Shown: positions 16,878 through 25,810 of the stretch, in pieces
Numbering within the stretch: the first letter of the stretch is position 1
How the letters are laid out: every line of letters starts with the position of its first letter
Origin: STD2-77 sp964503935
GTDB taxonomy: Bacteria; Patescibacteriota; Minisyncoccia; JAHIHE01; JAGLIN01
Direction: 5' to 3'
Assembly: GCA_964503935.1 (NCBI GenBank)
Contig: CAZDCJ010000003.1
Location: forward strand, 1 to 49,614
Length of the DNA: 49,614 nucleotides
Program-made: the position numbers and the translations under genes
Notes under the pieces: model-generated
What the model was told of the DNA's origin: nothing
Database searches by the model: none
Seen by the model: only the letters and a program-made list of their open reading frames with translations

Positions 16878-16977
16878 NNNNNNNNNNNNNNNNNNNNNNN
16901 NNNNNNNNNNNNNNNNNNNNNNNNNNNNNNNNNNNNNNNNNNNNNNNNNNNNNNNNNNNNNNNNNNNNNNNNNNNNN
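16878..16977. other. Scaffold gap, 100 N
   Basis: Exactly 100 ambiguous bases, the conventional length for a join of unknown size. It falls between the divergent rpmH and dnaA transcription units, in or beside the replication origin, so part of the origin may be missing. Confidence 0.95.
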
Positions 16978-17477
16978 GCTCCGATTCCCATCATTATGAG
17001 AAAGATTATCAATACGGTAAGCCAGAATTTGGCTAAGGCTTGCTTTAAGCTTCTCATCATCCATACTCCATTGCTTATCCTTATATAGCTTTGCCTGGCT
17101 TTTGTCAAGAAAGATACCGAAATTTAAGGAAAAATTGTTCTTATCGACTGATTTATGCGGCAATATCGGATAAAAGCGACCGGATCAGCTTACAAATGAG
17201 ATATCTCTCAGCAGATAACGCCTTTCAGGTCAAGCATCTTGATAAATCCGCGCTCATGATCTATATCCGATATTTGGCGAGAACAAGGCATCCTGTCCAT
17301 ATCGGATATAAGATTACATCCGATATCGGTAATCTTGGCAAGCAGTATCCCCCTTTTTATACACATCTGCTCCACAAGTTATCCACACCCTCTGCGAAGG
17401 CAAGCCATTTCTTAAAGGATTTTACTTGTGATATAATGCACTTATCCACTTAAAAGGACATTTTACCACTTAAAAAT
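16978..17477. other. dnaA upstream region: DnaA boxes and ATATCCGATAT-type motifs (probable origin part)
   Basis: No gene is supported in these 500 bases. A perfect DnaA box TTATCCACA is at 17379-17387 and a one-mismatch TTATCCACT at 17442-17450 just after the dnaA promoter. Four copies of TATCCGATAT or its complement lie at 17163-17172, 17264-17273, 17299-17308 and 17317-17326 (last one CATCCGATAT). Gene strands diverge here. Confidence 0.65.
17409..17437 (+). promoter_or_regulatory. Extended -10 promoter of dnaA with a DnaA-box-like site
   Basis: TATAAT at 17432-17437 preceded by TGA (extended -10, TGn) and a weak -35 TTCTTA (17409-17414, 17-base spacer). TTATCCACT at 17442-17450 covers the predicted start, so DnaA autorepression is plausible. 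No Shine-Dalgarno site precedes the dnaA ATG. Confidence 0.6.
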
Positions 17478-18833
17478 ATGACCAACGAACAACTCTGGCA
17501 GGCCACCTTGGGGGAATTGGAGCTTTGCATCAGCAAGGCCAATTTCATTACTTGGTTCAAGAATACCAGTATTGCCAGCAAGCAAGACGGGCAGATCGTT
17601 ATCAGTGTTCCCAATGGTTTTACGAAAGAGTGGTTAAAAAACAAGTATCATAAAGAGATTCTCAAGGCGATTCAGAACATTTGCCCGGAAGTGACAGCTA
17701 TCGAATACAAAATAGGCCAACAGCCTTCCACGGGCGATGCTTCCAGCAGAGAAAACCCCGAGATGCCTCAGGAAAAAGAGGTTTCCGCGCCGCGCCCTAA
17801 GAACGCGGACGGTTTTCTTAATTCTGCGTACAGTTTCGACAACTTCGTGGTAGGCCCTAACAATGAACTGGCCTATGCCGCCTGCGTAGCGGTAAGCGAG
17901 AAGCCGGGGCAGAGATACAATCCGCTCTTCATCTATGGCGGAGTGGGGCTCGGTAAGACCCATCTCCTGCAATCCATCGGCAATGAAGTCATCAAGAACG
18001 ATCCCAACAAGAAGATCAAATACGCCTCCTCGGAAAAATTCACCAACGAGCTGATCGAGGCCATATCCGGACGGAGCACCAAGAATTTCAAAAATATCTA
18101 CCGGGATATTGACGTACTCATAATCGATGATATCCAGTTTTTGGCCGGAAAAGAGAAGACGCAGGAAGAATTTTTCCATACATTCAATACCCTCTATGAG
18201 AACGGCAAGCAGATTGTCCTTTCCTCCGACCGACCGCCCAAAGCGATCCCGGCCCTGGAAGAACGTCTCCGCAGCCGCTTCGAGGGGGGGATGATCGCCG
18301 ATGTCGGCTTCCCGGATTATGAGATCCGTTTCGCGATCCTCAAGACCAAGGCGCGGGAAAAGAATTTCGATATCCCGGAAGAGTCGCTCAATTACATCGC
18401 CCTCCACATCCAGAAGAATATCCGCGAGCTCCAAGGAGCGCTGAACCGCGTTATGGCGGTCTGCGAGCTGGACGGCAGTTATCCGGATATCAAGAAGACT
18501 ACCGCCATCCTTTCCAATATCGTCTCCCAGCCGATTAAGAAAGCCACCACCCCGAAGGATATCATCAAGAATGTGGCGGAATTCTACGGCGTCACCCATG
18601 AAGATCTGGTCGCTTCCAGCCGGAAGAAAGAATACGTAAAGCCCCGCCAGATCGCCATGTACCTTATGCGCAAGGAAATCAAAAGCTCTTTCCCCTCTAT
18701 CGGCACCTGGCTCGGGGGGAGGGATCACACCACCGCGATGCATGCTTTCGAGAAGATCGTTTCAGAGATAGAGAAAGATAAAGTGGTCGAGCAGGAGATA
18801 AATCTCATCATCGAAAGGATCTATAACGACTGA
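17478..18833 (+). CDS. dnaA: Chromosomal replication initiator DnaA
   Basis: 451 aa. Domain I occupies ~1-75 (LWQATLGELELCISKANFITWFKNT) and a short acidic linker ~85-112. The AAA+ domain has Walker A GGVGLGKT (154-161), Walker B VLIIDDIQFL (~213-222) and sensor/arginine-finger sequences in ALEERLRSRFEGG. Domain IV contains VKPRQIAMYLMRKE and the DNA-recognition signature GGRDHTTAMHA. It melts the origin and loads the helicase. Divergent from rpmH and followed 292 bases later by dnaN. All domains are present and the length is standard. Confidence 0.98.
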   Translation: MTNEQLWQATLGELELCISKANFITWFKNTSIASKQDGQIVISVPNGFTKEWLKNKYHKEILKAIQNICPEVTAIEYKIGQQPSTGDASSRENPEMPQEKEVSAPRPKNADGFLNSAYSFDNFVVGPNNELAYAACVAVSEKPGQRYNPLFIYGGVGLGKTHLLQSIGNEVIKNDPNKKIKYASSEKFTNELIEAISGRSTKNFKNIYRDIDVLIIDDIQFLAGKEKTQEEFFHTFNTLYENGKQIVLSSDRPPKAIPALEERLRSRFEGGMIADVGFPDYEIRFAILKTKAREKNFDIPEESLNYIALHIQKNIRELQGALNRVMAVCELDGSYPDIKKTTAILSNIVSQPIKKATTPKDIIKNVAEFYGVTHEDLVASSRKKEYVKPRQIAMYLMRKEIKSSFPSIGTWLGGRDHTTAMHAFEKIVSEIEKDKVVEQEINLIIERIYND

Positions 18834-19125
18834 GATTACTGTTCAAAACTTGTGGATATCTTCTGGAAAGACTTTTTATAACCTATAGATAAGTCTCATA
18901 AAAACTGTTGATGATATCTTGATAATAAATCCGATATCCGATACAACATCCGAGGAACGATAGTTATTCCCGATATCCTCACAATTTTCCCCAAGGTTTA
19001 TGCACAACTTATACGATTGACTTTTGGCTCACACAAGCGTCCCTAGGCGCTTTTCCACCGATAATATCCCCCTTACTACAACTGCTTTATTAATATATTA
19101 ATCAATTTAATACAAATCATAATAT
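18834..19125. other. dnaA-dnaN intergenic region, probable oriC/unwinding element
   Basis: Contains DnaA-box-like TGTGGATAT (18851-18859, one mismatch, reverse) and TTATGCACA (18998-19006, one mismatch). Further ATCCGATAT motifs are at 18929-18937, overlapping TATCCGATA at 18935-18943, and CCCGATATCC at 18969-18978. A very AT-rich tract (19087-19125) just before dnaN could be the DNA unwinding element. No gene is visible. Confidence 0.6.
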
Positions 19126-20262
19126 ATGAAGATCATTTGCACTCAGGAGAACCTGAACAAAGCTCTCAGTGTTGTCGGTAAAGTAGTAAACAAGAATACT
19201 ACTCTCCCTATCCTCAACAATGTCCTTCTGAAGACTGACAAGAAAGGACTCAAGTTATCTTCTACTAATCTGGAAATCGCGGTTAATTATTGGATAGGGG
19301 GTAAGACGGAAGAAGATGGGGAGATAACGGTGCCCACCAAGCTCTTCGCTAATTTCGTTTCCAATCTTCCCAGCGGGAATGTGGAGGTCAAGACGCGGGA
19401 AGATGTGGTCAATATCAAGTGCAATGGATATAAGATAAATATAAAAGGAGTGGATGCGCGCGAATATCCGCTTGCGCCTAAGATCGAAGCGGAGCCATTC
19501 CTTAAAGTGAAGAGTGAGGTTATGAAGCATGCGTTCACGCAGATACTCCCGGCGATCTCGGTCAGTGAATCGCGCATGGAAATCACGGGCGTACTCCTGG
19601 ATTTTTCCGATATTAAGCACGGCAATATTGTCATGGTTTCGACCGACAGTTATCGCCTCGCGGAAAAGACGTTGAAGATAGCGCCGGAAAATATAAACAA
19701 AGATGCCTTGGAAATCCTTGGAGACCTGAAGAAGGTGATTATCCCGCGCGCTACCGTCCAGGAGCTGGTCCGGGATTTGGGTGAAGGCGAAGAGATGCTC
19801 GAGCTGACTATCGCTGATAATCAGATCGTTTTCGATTTTGGCAGTGCCAATATCCTCTCCCGCCTCATCGAAGGGCGCTACCCGGATTATCAGCAGATCG
19901 TTCCGGAAAAATTCATGGGCAATGCGATCATCAATGTGAAGGATATCGCGGCCGCGGTGCGCATTTCCGGTTTCTTTTCCGCCTCTTCGAATAACAGCGT
20001 GAAGTTCCATCTTACAGGTGATAATAAAGTAGAGATCAGTTCGGAAGCGAGCGAGATCGGAGACAATAATGCCAAAATCGAGGCCAAGGTGACCGGTAAG
20101 GAACTGGAAGTCGTCTATAATTACAAATACCTGATGGACGGATTCAATAGCGTGACAGGGGATGAGGTGACGCTCTGTGCCAACGACGAGAATTCTCCTT
20201 CGGTCATCAAATCGAGCGTCGATGACAGTTTTGTTTATATCATTATGCCCATCCGCGGATAG
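19126..20262 (+). CDS. dnaN: DNA polymerase III sliding clamp (beta subunit)
   Basis: 378 aa, three clamp domains. Typical sequences are MKIICTQENLNKALSVVGKVVNKNTTLPILNNVLL at the start, VSTDSYRLAEKTL in the middle domain, SRLIEGRYPDYQQIVP at the domain 2/3 junction, and the C-terminal SVIKSSVDDSFVYIIMPIRG (the usual M-P-[IVM]-R end). It forms the ring that tethers the polymerase and recruits repair factors. Directly after the origin region and followed 12 bases later by dciA. Confidence 0.98.
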   Translation: MKIICTQENLNKALSVVGKVVNKNTTLPILNNVLLKTDKKGLKLSSTNLEIAVNYWIGGKTEEDGEITVPTKLFANFVSNLPSGNVEVKTREDVVNIKCNGYKINIKGVDAREYPLAPKIEAEPFLKVKSEVMKHAFTQILPAISVSESRMEITGVLLDFSDIKHGNIVMVSTDSYRLAEKTLKIAPENINKDALEILGDLKKVIIPRATVQELVRDLGEGEEMLELTIADNQIVFDFGSANILSRLIEGRYPDYQQIVPEKFMGNAIINVKDIAAAVRISGFFSASSNNSVKFHLTGDNKVEISSEASEIGDNNAKIEAKVTGKELEVVYNYKYLMDGFNSVTGDEVTLCANDENSPSVIKSSVDDSFVYIIMPIRG

Positions 20263-20274
20263 GAAGGAGGAAGA

Positions 20275-20565
20275 ATGCTCGATTCTATCGGAGGAGACCT
20301 CCAGCAGTCTCTCAACAAGGCAGGAATAACGCGGCAGATCGACGCGGTACGGGTGTGTGAGAGGTGGGAGAAGGTGATTTCCGGCATCTTCGGCAAGCAG
20401 GTCACGGGGAAGTCACAGGCGCTCCATTTCAAGAACGGGACGCTCACCGTTGCGGTCCTCTCTCCGGTCCTGGCGCAGGAATTCAGATTCAAAGAAGAGG
20501 AGATACTGAAAGAGATCAATGAAGGCCGGAAGGATAAGGTGAGGAAGATAAGATTCGAGATTTAA
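20275..20565 (+). CDS. dciA: DciA-like (DUF721) helicase-loading factor
   Basis: 96 aa, the short DUF721 form. Core pattern: WEKVISGIFGKQVTGKSQALHFKNGTLTVAVLSPVLAQEFRFKEEEILKEIN, a KH-like fold. DciA proteins act with the replicative helicase DnaB in bacteria lacking DnaC/DnaI. An AGGAGG Shine-Dalgarno site lies about 5 bases before the ATG (20264-20271). Its place after dnaN fits a replication-initiation operon. Confidence 0.85.
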   Translation: MLDSIGGDLQQSLNKAGITRQIDAVRVCERWEKVISGIFGKQVTGKSQALHFKNGTLTVAVLSPVLAQEFRFKEEEILKEINEGRKDKVRKIRFEI

Positions 20566-21187
20566 GTCTCGGATTTTTTTGCAATTTTTTCATTGTCATT
20601 GAAGGATTTCGCGACTGAGAAATCTATGGTCTTTGCTAGCGGATAAGGCGATATACTATGATATTACGTTCGATTTGCATGTGCTAGCTTGCAGATTTTT
20701 CGCGGAGATCCTCCTCGACCTGATCGGAGAGGGTTTGAAATGGCAGGTGATGGTTCCGCAGTGACAGGCAGGGGCGCATGGTTTTTGGCATTTTCTGATT
20801 TGTCATTGCGAGCGACCAGCGGGAGCGTCGCAATCTCATCGGCAACCAATTTTCAATCCCGCGTATATCATTTGTCTGGCATGTAATGAGATTGCGCCCT
20901 CCCTTGCCTCCGCGGGGGCAGGCTCTGCACTTCGTGGCTCCTCGCGATGACAATTTCTGCTACTGTGCCATATCCCGAAGCGGCAGGTTTTGGTCTATAT
21001 TCAAGGCGCGAACTGAAGTTCGCTATTCCAAAATGCGGCGCTGTTTCGCGCATGCTAACAGTTTTTGTCGGTGTAGCTTGAATCGATCTGCTTGCACTTG
21101 GAACTATTTTATTATAAAATCAAATCAAAGATTGGGTTTATATCACGAGAGAGCCGACGGGATATAATCAAATAATCTACCCATAAT
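20566..21187. repeat. Gene-free 620 bp with a TCATTGCGAG inverted repeat and a second palindromic repeat
   Basis: GTCATTGCGAG (20802-20812) and CTCGCGATGAC (20941-20951) bound a 150-bp copy of the repeat that also lies at 11135-11260. Shared internal words are GCGTCGCAATCTCATCGGCAACC and AATGAGATTGCG. A separate palindrome GCGAACTGAAGTTCGC at 21008-21023 resembles GCAGACTAAAGTCTGC at 42039-42054. A TATAAT at 21163-21168 may be the -10 of the next gene. No ORF here is convincing. Confidence 0.6.
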
Positions 21188-23896
21188 ATGTTCTTTGGAA
21201 AACGACGTATCGGACGCATCTTCTTTTTATCACTCCTTTTTATTTGTGGGAGTTTTTTTGTGCTCACGCAGATCATCTTCGCGGAAGGAGAGAACGGAGA
21301 GGAGAGCCGGGAGAATCCGACAATACTGATCTCGGAAATCCAGATCGGCAGTACGACGGCCGATGATGAGTTTGTTGAGCTCTATAATCCCAATGCTTAT
21401 GACGTGAGCCTTGAGGGTTGGTCGCTCAAGAAGAAAACCAAGTCGGGGACGGAATATAATATCTTGTCTGACATAGGTAAAAAGATAAAGCCTGAGACAG
21501 ATCCAGAAGATGGAATCCTGGATGATTCAGAAACCGTCCTTTCGATCCCGGCGGGCGGATATTTCCTGATCGTGCCCCGGTATGCGTGCGGCACATCTGG
21601 CAATGAGAAGTGCTATTCGGGGGAAGAAGGGGGGTTAGTGGCGGATAATTATTACTCTCGCCAAGAGCGCCTTGCTGATAACAACGCCTTGATCTTGTAT
21701 GACGGCGAAATAGTGGCGGATAAGGTCGGCTGGGGAGAGGCAGCGGATTTTGAAGGCAGCGCTTACATTCCCGATGATGCGTCCGGAAAGAATTTCGCTC
21801 GGGTGATAACCGGAGGAATCATGGCGGACACAGGGAATAACTCCGAAGATTTCTCTCTCGTCGGCATTCCGTCTCCGCAGAACTCTTCGGGTCAAGTGGT
21901 AGTGGCGAGCGCAAGTCCTGACGATGCGTCCGGTGCTGATGATGCCGAGACTGACGATGCGTCCGGCACTGTTCCGGCAGCGGAAGAAGGAGTCGAAGGA
22001 AATATCGGAGCGGATATGGCTGGAGAGGATGACGCGGAGAATATTCCAGGCAGTGAAGCGGCTGATGCGGTTGACGCTGGAGATGGTGGCGATGCGATAT
22101 CCTCTGATATTACATCCGCGCCCCAGGAAAAGAAAATCGTCATTACGGAATTCCTGACAAGTCCGACGGGCGATGACAAACAGGCGGAATTCATCGAAGT
22201 TCATAATGCGGGAAGCGCTGCGGCGGATATCGGCGGCTGGAAGCTGGAAGACCAGGTAGGCAAGCTCGGTAGCCATGTTTTTCCCGAGGGAACGAAACTG
22301 AGGGCGGGAGAGTATCGGGCATTATACAGCTCGACTACCAAGCTTTCCCTTAATAATTCCGGAGACGGAGCGGTGCTTAAGGATGAAGACGGGAATACGA
22401 TTTCTACAACCCCTCTCTGCGGCGAGGCTGAGGAAGATGTCTCTTTCGCCGAAAAGGATGGAAATTGGTCTTGGACGCTGACGCCTACGCCGGGCAGTGA
22501 GAATGTTATCCGGACAAAAGAGAAAGAGGCAGGGACAGAAGAAGCAGTCAAGAAAGAGCAGAAGGAAGAAATTACAGACGAGGCGGACAAAGAAGATCTT
22601 TCCTCAGGAGAAATGGATTATGATTTTGCCGACGGCGTAGTGCTCCATGAGATATTTCCCGATCCTTCCGGAAGGGATAACCGGGAAGGAAATTATGAAT
22701 GGGTGGAATTATATAATGAGAATGATCGTGATGTCGATCTTATAGGCTGGTGCCTGGATGATGTCTTGGGCAAGGGGAGCAAAGCGTTCTGTTTCGCAGG
22801 AAGCAGGATCGTCGCCGCGCACGGCTACCTTATCCTCGACAGTTCGGAAACCAGATTAGCTTTCAACAATACCGAGGAGGAGGTAAATCTCCTCTGGCCG
22901 GACAAGAGGATAGTAGATGCGGTCTCTTATGAGAAAGCGGAAGGGGGATATTCGTACAGTCTTGATGCCGGGGGTAATTGGGAATGGAGCGGGGAGGCGA
23001 CGCCAGGAGCAGCGAACGTCCTGGATAAAGAAGAGAAAGCGGCAGATGCTTCCTTCGGAGTCTCCGATACGGATCATGGTGGTACGGGCAAAGAGTGGAA
23101 TGAGGACGGGGAAGTCTTGGATGCTTTTTGGGCGGCCGAAGGCGACTATGAATCCCTGCCGATTGCGGAAGCTAAGGGCCTACCCTTGGGAAGCCTGGTC
23201 GAGGCTGTCGGATTGGTCTCCGTGCCTTACGGATCGCTGGGAAAAGATATCTTATATATAGCGGATAAAGATACGGGAGATGGCATCCAAGTCGCGGGGA
23301 GCGGAGAATCCTTGTCCGGGTTCCTCCTGGGCGATGAGATCGGTATGGTCGGAGAATTGGGTGAAGTGGGCGGAGAAAAGCGGCTGCTTTATAAAGGGGC
23401 GGCGCGCAAGCTAAGCGGCGACAATCTGCTGGAAGCCTTCGCGCTGGATTTCGCCGATCTTGCGGGAAGCCTCGGCAGCCTGGTATCGGTCGAGGGAGAA
23501 GTGAGCGCAGTCACGGACGCGACACTCTTTTATCTCCGGACAGCGGACGGAGAAATGAAGATTTATGCGGAACCGGAAACAGGTATCTTGTTGCCGGACC
23601 TTTTAGCGGGAGAAAAAGCGGCCGTTACAGGCATTTTGAGCCGCACTTCGTTGGGGTACAGGATATTGCCGCGCTTCGTATCGGATATCCGCTTTTTGGA
23701 AAATGATGATAGTGGTATAATAGGAGAAAACGGGAAAGTCGCGCCGGCAGCAAAGGGCGGATCCATTCTTCCAAGGCATTCATTCCTTTTTGTGATCCTT
23801 CTCGTGTCTTTCCTATGGAAGGCGCCGCGGATAAAAGAGTTTCTGGTCCGGCTTCGTGCAAAAAGCGCGCATGGCGGGAGAATTATTAACCCTTAA
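21188..23896 (+). CDS. Secreted/anchored protein with three lamin-tail domains
   Basis: 902 aa. A basic N terminus with a hydrophobic stretch (IFFLSLLFICGSFFVLTQIIFA, ~11-32) forms a signal peptide. Three lamin-tail (LTD) Ig-like domains begin near 46 (ILISEIQIGSTTADDEFVELYN), ~316 (IVITEFLTSPTGDDKQAEFIEVHN) and ~483 (VVLHEIFPDPSGRD...YEWVELYN). Acidic Ala/Asp-rich linkers separate them, with the word DDASG repeated. From ~666 an OB-fold-like part (VEAVGLVSVPYGSLGKDILYIADKDTGDGIQVAG) follows, sometimes found beside LTDs in exported nucleases, but I see no nuclease motif. A C-terminal hydrophobic segment (~864-877) with a basic tail suggests a membrane or wall anchor. Probably a surface adhesion or DNA-binding protein, as an inference. 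Confidence 0.8.
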   Translation: MFFGKRRIGRIFFLSLLFICGSFFVLTQIIFAEGENGEESRENPTILISEIQIGSTTADDEFVELYNPNAYDVSLEGWSLKKKTKSGTEYNILSDIGKKIKPETDPEDGILDDSETVLSIPAGGYFLIVPRYACGTSGNEKCYSGEEGGLVADNYYSRQERLADNNALILYDGEIVADKVGWGEAADFEGSAYIPDDASGKNFARVITGGIMADTGNNSEDFSLVGIPSPQNSSGQVVVASASPDDASGADDAETDDASGTVPAAEEGVEGNIGADMAGEDDAENIPGSEAADAVDAGDGGDAISSDITSAPQEKKIVITEFLTSPTGDDKQAEFIEVHNAGSAAADIGGWKLEDQVGKLGSHVFPEGTKLRAGEYRALYSSTTKLSLNNSGDGAVLKDEDGNTISTTPLCGEAEEDVSFAEKDGNWSWTLTPTPGSENVIRTKEKEAGTEEAVKKEQKEEITDEADKEDLSSGEMDYDFADGVVLHEIFPDPSGRDNREGNYEWVELYNENDRDVDLIGWCLDDVLGKGSKAFCFAGSRIVAAHGYLILDSSETRLAFNNTEEEVNLLWPDKRIVDAVSYEKAEGGYSYSLDAGGNWEWSGEATPGAANVLDKEEKAADASFGVSDTDHGGTGKEWNEDGEVLDAFWAAEGDYESLPIAEAKGLPLGSLVEAVGLVSVPYGSLGKDILYIADKDTGDGIQVAGSGESLSGFLLGDEIGMVGELGEVGGEKRLLYKGAARKLSGDNLLEAFALDFADLAGSLGSLVSVEGEVSAVTDATLFYLRTADGEMKIYAEPETGILLPDLLAGEKAAVTGILSRTSLGYRILPRFVSDIRFLENDDSGIIGENGKVAPAAKGGSILPRHSFLFVILLVSFLWKAPRIKEFLVRLRAKSAHGGRIINP

Positions 23897-23905
23897 CGTA
23901 TCATT

Positions 23906-24202
23906 ATGGAAAATCTGTATCTGAACGGCTATATCAAGCAAGATAAGATATGGGAGGCTCTCCAGTATGCGAAGTATAAGCGTCTTCTGGTCGGCGTCGA
24001 GGACCGGGAACTCCGGGCTTTCTTGGAAACTTTCAACGAAGTGCTGGAGCGGCGCAAAGTGAAGTTCTTGACCAAGCTCGACCAACGCGAGATATCGGAG
24101 GTCCTTTCCCTCATGCGGCTCGACCACACCGATATCGTGAACGAGCGCGATCTCCAGACTATCGGAGACATCCTGCTCGACAAGACGTTCAGATTCCAAT
24201 AA
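23906..24202 (+). CDS. Small conserved-looking protein of unknown function
   Basis: 98 aa, predicted mostly helical, charged and soluble, with no Cys and no signal. Begins MENLYLNGYIKQDKIWEALQYAKYKRLL and ends LQTIGDILLDKTFRFQ. It starts 9 bases after the lamin-tail gene and ends 13 bases before another small gene on the same strand, so it is probably cotranscribed. Codon use and absence of overlap support a real gene. I do not recognise a family. Confidence 0.6.
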   Translation: MENLYLNGYIKQDKIWEALQYAKYKRLLVGVEDRELRAFLETFNEVLERRKVKFLTKLDQREISEVLSLMRLDHTDIVNERDLQTIGDILLDKTFRFQ

Positions 24203-24215
24203 TTAACGGGAATAT

Positions 24216-24446
24216 ATGATAAAATCAGATATCTGGAAAGACGACAGGATCCATTCGGAAGAGAATAAATTGAAAAGATTCTTGGAGGGGAAGATAGATT
24301 CCGAATACGTAAATAACTTTATGAGCAAATATAATCAGCAATTCCCCGCGGGAAATCCCACCACTTATGAATTTCAGAGGTGGATTGAGAAGAAAGAGGA
24401 TAAGACGTGTCGGATGGTATGGCAGATCATACGCGATGCCAAATAA
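24216..24446 (+). CDS. Small hypothetical protein
   Basis: 76 aa, helical, charged, soluble. It contains FLEGKIDSEYVNNFMSKYNQQFPAGNPTTYEFQRWIEKKED. It lies in a same-strand row of small genes between the lamin-tail gene and the bactofilin-like gene, with an AAGGAG sequence (24446-24451) just after its stop that may serve the next gene. No family recognised. Confidence 0.55.
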   Translation: MIKSDIWKDDRIHSEENKLKRFLEGKIDSEYVNNFMSKYNQQFPAGNPTTYEFQRWIEKKEDKTCRMVWQIIRDAK

Positions 24447-24468
24447 AGGAGATCCTTAATTTAAAAAT

Positions 24469-25605
24469 ATGAAAAACAAAATCTTCAGGGTCTTGGGTGT
24501 CACTGCCCTTGTGGTTGCCATCTTCGCAGGGATCGCGGTCATGGCGGATGACGGAGATATCTCTCTTTCCCGCGGACAGGAGATTCCTACCGATTATATC
24601 AATGCCGGTGATACGGTCGACATCGCGAGTGATGTGAGAGGCGATGTCATCGTGGCCGGATCCAACGTGGATTTTTCGGGAAGCGCCGGCGGAGATATCC
24701 TCATCGCCGCGGTCGATGCGCGTATCCGGGGCAGTAGCGCCGGCGATATACGCGTGGCTAGCGGGAACGTGACGTTGGACGGGACGGTCGCGAAGAACGT
24801 GACGATTGTGGGCGGCAGCGTAATTATCGAGGAAGGGAGTGTCATCAGCGGCAATCTCTATGTCGCGGCCGGGTCAGTGGAGCTGCGGGGTGAAGTGAAG
24901 GGGAATGCCAGTATCTATTGTTCCGACCTGGTTTTTTCCGGAAGCGTGGGGGGCGATGCCAGCTTCAGTTCGAGCAAGATCGTTTTTCGCGAAGATGCGA
25001 CGATCGCCGGCAATCTCACTTATGCCAGTAGCGCCGACCTCAGCGCCCCGCAAGGGGTGGTCAGCGGGACTGTGGCACGGGTCCCGATGGAGAGTCCTAC
25101 CGATGGCTACACGGTCGATAGCGGTACTGCCGCAGGATTCGCTATCTGGCAGTTCCTCGCTCTCTTGGTCGTGGTGCTTATCCTCGGCCGGTTCTTTGCC
25201 AAGCAGCTCCGGGAACTCGCTGCGCCTATCACGAAGAAAGAAGTCTGGATTCGTATCGCCTCCGGTTTCATCTGGCTGGTCGTGAATCCGATTGTCATCG
25301 CCGTCGCAATCATAACGATCATCGGGCTGCCGTTGGCGCTCATCCTCCTTTTCTTCTATGTCGTGCTCATCATCATCGCTTTTGCCCTAACCCCCCTCCT
25401 TCTGGGAGCTCTCGTCAATCAGAGGGTCCGGCTCTATGAAGGGGGAGACAAGGATATCTGGAAGGATTTCATTCTGGGCTATGTCGTGATGCAGATCATC
25501 TCGTTAGTGCCTTTCTTGGGCGGACTCTTCATCTTCTTCCTCTTCCTCTTCGCTTTCGGGAGGGTGATGAAATATTCTTTGGAAGTGATCAAAAGGAACG
25601 GATAA
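24469..25605 (+). CDS. Exported bactofilin-like (polymer-forming) domain with C-terminal membrane helices
   Basis: 378 aa. A signal peptide (VLGVTALVVAIFAGIAVMA, ~8-26) precedes a beta-solenoid of ~170 residues made of short G-D-I/V and A-G repeats (SDVRGDVIVAGSNVDFSGSAGGDILIAAVDARIRGSSAGDIRVASG), the pattern of polymer-forming cytoskeletal/bactofilin proteins. Four membrane helices follow (~225-370: FLALLVVVLILGRF, SGFIWLVVNPIVIAVAIITIIG, ALILLFFYVVLIIIAFALTPLLLGAL, IISLVPFLGGLFIFFLFLFAFG). The solenoid would lie outside the membrane, unlike cytosolic bactofilins. A strong terminator follows. Role in envelope structure is inferred. Confidence 0.75.
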   Translation: MKNKIFRVLGVTALVVAIFAGIAVMADDGDISLSRGQEIPTDYINAGDTVDIASDVRGDVIVAGSNVDFSGSAGGDILIAAVDARIRGSSAGDIRVASGNVTLDGTVAKNVTIVGGSVIIEEGSVISGNLYVAAGSVELRGEVKGNASIYCSDLVFSGSVGGDASFSSSKIVFREDATIAGNLTYASSADLSAPQGVVSGTVARVPMESPTDGYTVDSGTAAGFAIWQFLALLVVVLILGRFFAKQLRELAAPITKKEVWIRIASGFIWLVVNPIVIAVAIITIIGLPLALILLFFYVVLIIIAFALTPLLLGALVNQRVRLYEGGDKDIWKDFILGYVVMQIISLVPFLGGLFIFFLFLFAFGRVMKYSLEVIKRNG

Positions 25606-25622
25606 GCGTTTGGTGGAAAGGG

Positions 25623-25652
25623 AAAAAGCCGGATACTATTTCCGGCTTTTTC
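25623..25652 (+). terminator. Terminator after the bactofilin-like gene
   Basis: 10-bp perfect stem AAAAGCCGGA/TCCGGCTTTT (25624-25633 with 25641-25650), 7-base loop, followed by T-rich sequence. Confidence 0.8.
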
Positions 25653-25663
25653 TTATTGAGGGA

Positions 25664-25692
25664 TTGACTTAAGAGCCTTTTCGCGCTATATT
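25664..25692 (+). promoter_or_regulatory. Upstream promoter of yebC-ruvC
   Basis: TTGACT (25664-25669), 17 bases, TATATT (25687-25692). Confidence 0.6.
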
Positions 25693-25726
25693 TATGGGTC
25701 TTTGCCGAAGAGGCCTTCCGCGAAGA

Positions 25727-25754
25727 TTGACCCCACAAGACACGGGTCTATAAT
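25727..25754 (+). promoter_or_regulatory. Proximal promoter of yebC-ruvC
   Basis: TTGACC (25727-25732), 16 bases, perfect TATAAT (25749-25754). It gives a leader of about 50 bases before the yebC ATG. With the promoter at 25664 it forms a tandem pair. Confidence 0.7.
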
Positions 25755-25810
25755 GAAAGCAACTGGAGGAAAAGACAGGATCGGGAAGTTAACCATTCAT
25801 TCTTAATAAT

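Noticed and set aside
16825..17163. Frames crossing the N gap
   Set aside because: They depend on ambiguous codons across a gap of unknown length.
17634..18743. 369-codon minus-strand frame opposite dnaA
   Set aside because: Antisense shadow of dnaA with no domain of its own.
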